A stretch of 64,000 nt of DNA, from positions 1,988,501 through 2,052,500 of the forward strand of contig JBAIAA010000605.1 of the NCBI GenBank assembly GCA_037893245.1, in the 5' to 3' direction. The position numbers were made by a program, and so were the translations under genes. The stretch comes from Crossaster papposus (lineage: Eukaryota > Echinodermata > Asteroidea > Velatida > Solasteridae). How positions within the stretch are numbered: position 1 is the stretch's first letter; each line of letters opens with the position of its first letter. Positions 63,823 through 64,000 of this stretch are shown piece after piece. The notes under the pieces are model-generated. The model was not told the origin of the DNA, did no database searches, and worked only from the letters and a program-made list of their open reading frames with translations.

Positions 63823-64000
63823 GTCTGCTGCCGGCCTCCGTAGTTTTTATTTTCGGCCTCTAGGGAAGTAGTGTACGATTTTGCAGAGCAAACTCGAATA
63901 TGCAGTCTAGCAGTTATCTCTTTACAACAAAGTTATTATTGCTTTGGATACTCTGTTTCAGTTCCTTTATTTACTTCGAAACAGTCTTACGAAGGATCGT
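63823..64000 (-). other. Retrotransposon 5' leader (window edge)
   Basis: Untranslated sequence upstream of the gag-pol start, running off the window. The primer-binding site and 5' LTR could not be identified here. Confidence 0.5.

Overview
This window reads as nuclear DNA of an intron-rich animal. It is AT-rich, with GT-AG introns of about 0.3-3 kb, many short inverted-repeat elements, frequent ACATGT runs and long poly-G/poly-C tracts. The conserved genes and repeat style suggest a marine invertebrate deuterostome, most likely an echinoderm. That placement is inference and no species is claimed.

Three conserved genes could be reassembled exon by exon with matching splice phases. (1) 481-7910 (+) is the 3' end of a nesprin (SYNE-type) gene: spectrin-repeat exons, then a final exon encoding a KASH transmembrane anchor ending in PPPI. 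A 3' UTR of about 1.5 kb runs to a poly(A) signal at 9377. (2) 27731-15157 (-) is a complete nine-exon TAF1A (RNA polymerase I SL1 factor, 441 aa). (3) 29066-41266 (+) is a complete ten-exon TAF6L (histone-fold/HEAT subunit of SAGA-type coactivators, 623 aa). TAF1A and TAF6L are head to head, with about 1.3 kb between their start codons.

Region by region: 1-9400 is the nesprin 3' end. 9400-15150 is intergenic and holds foldbacks, a 22-bp minisatellite of about 34 units and a tRNA-like sequence. 15157-27731 is TAF1A, with a Penelope-like retroelement remnant, a mariner-like MITE and several tandem repeats in its introns. 27732-29065 is the shared promoter region. 29066-41266 is TAF6L, with back-to-back foldbacks, a G-rich minisatellite and a hAT-like element in its introns. 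41267-55600 is repeat-rich and holds only weak coding candidates: an unidentified ORF at 53273-53735, a few exon-like segments and a Penelope RT fragment. 55709-57190 is an uninterrupted C2H2 zinc-finger ORF (16 intact fingers plus one degenerate) flanked by decayed fingers, and a palindrome of about 1.2 kb splits the 3' remnants. 59440-63822 (-) is a Ty3/Gypsy-type retrotransposon with an uninterrupted 1314-codon gag-pol ORF; its 5' LTR lies beyond the window.

No prokaryotic, CRISPR or viral genome features were seen. The repeat landscape is the most distinctive aspect: at least twelve copies of one TTAA-bounded MITE family, at least three other TTAA-bounded families, GGGCC-ended elements with 3-bp CAG/CTG target duplications, and many long near-perfect palindromes.
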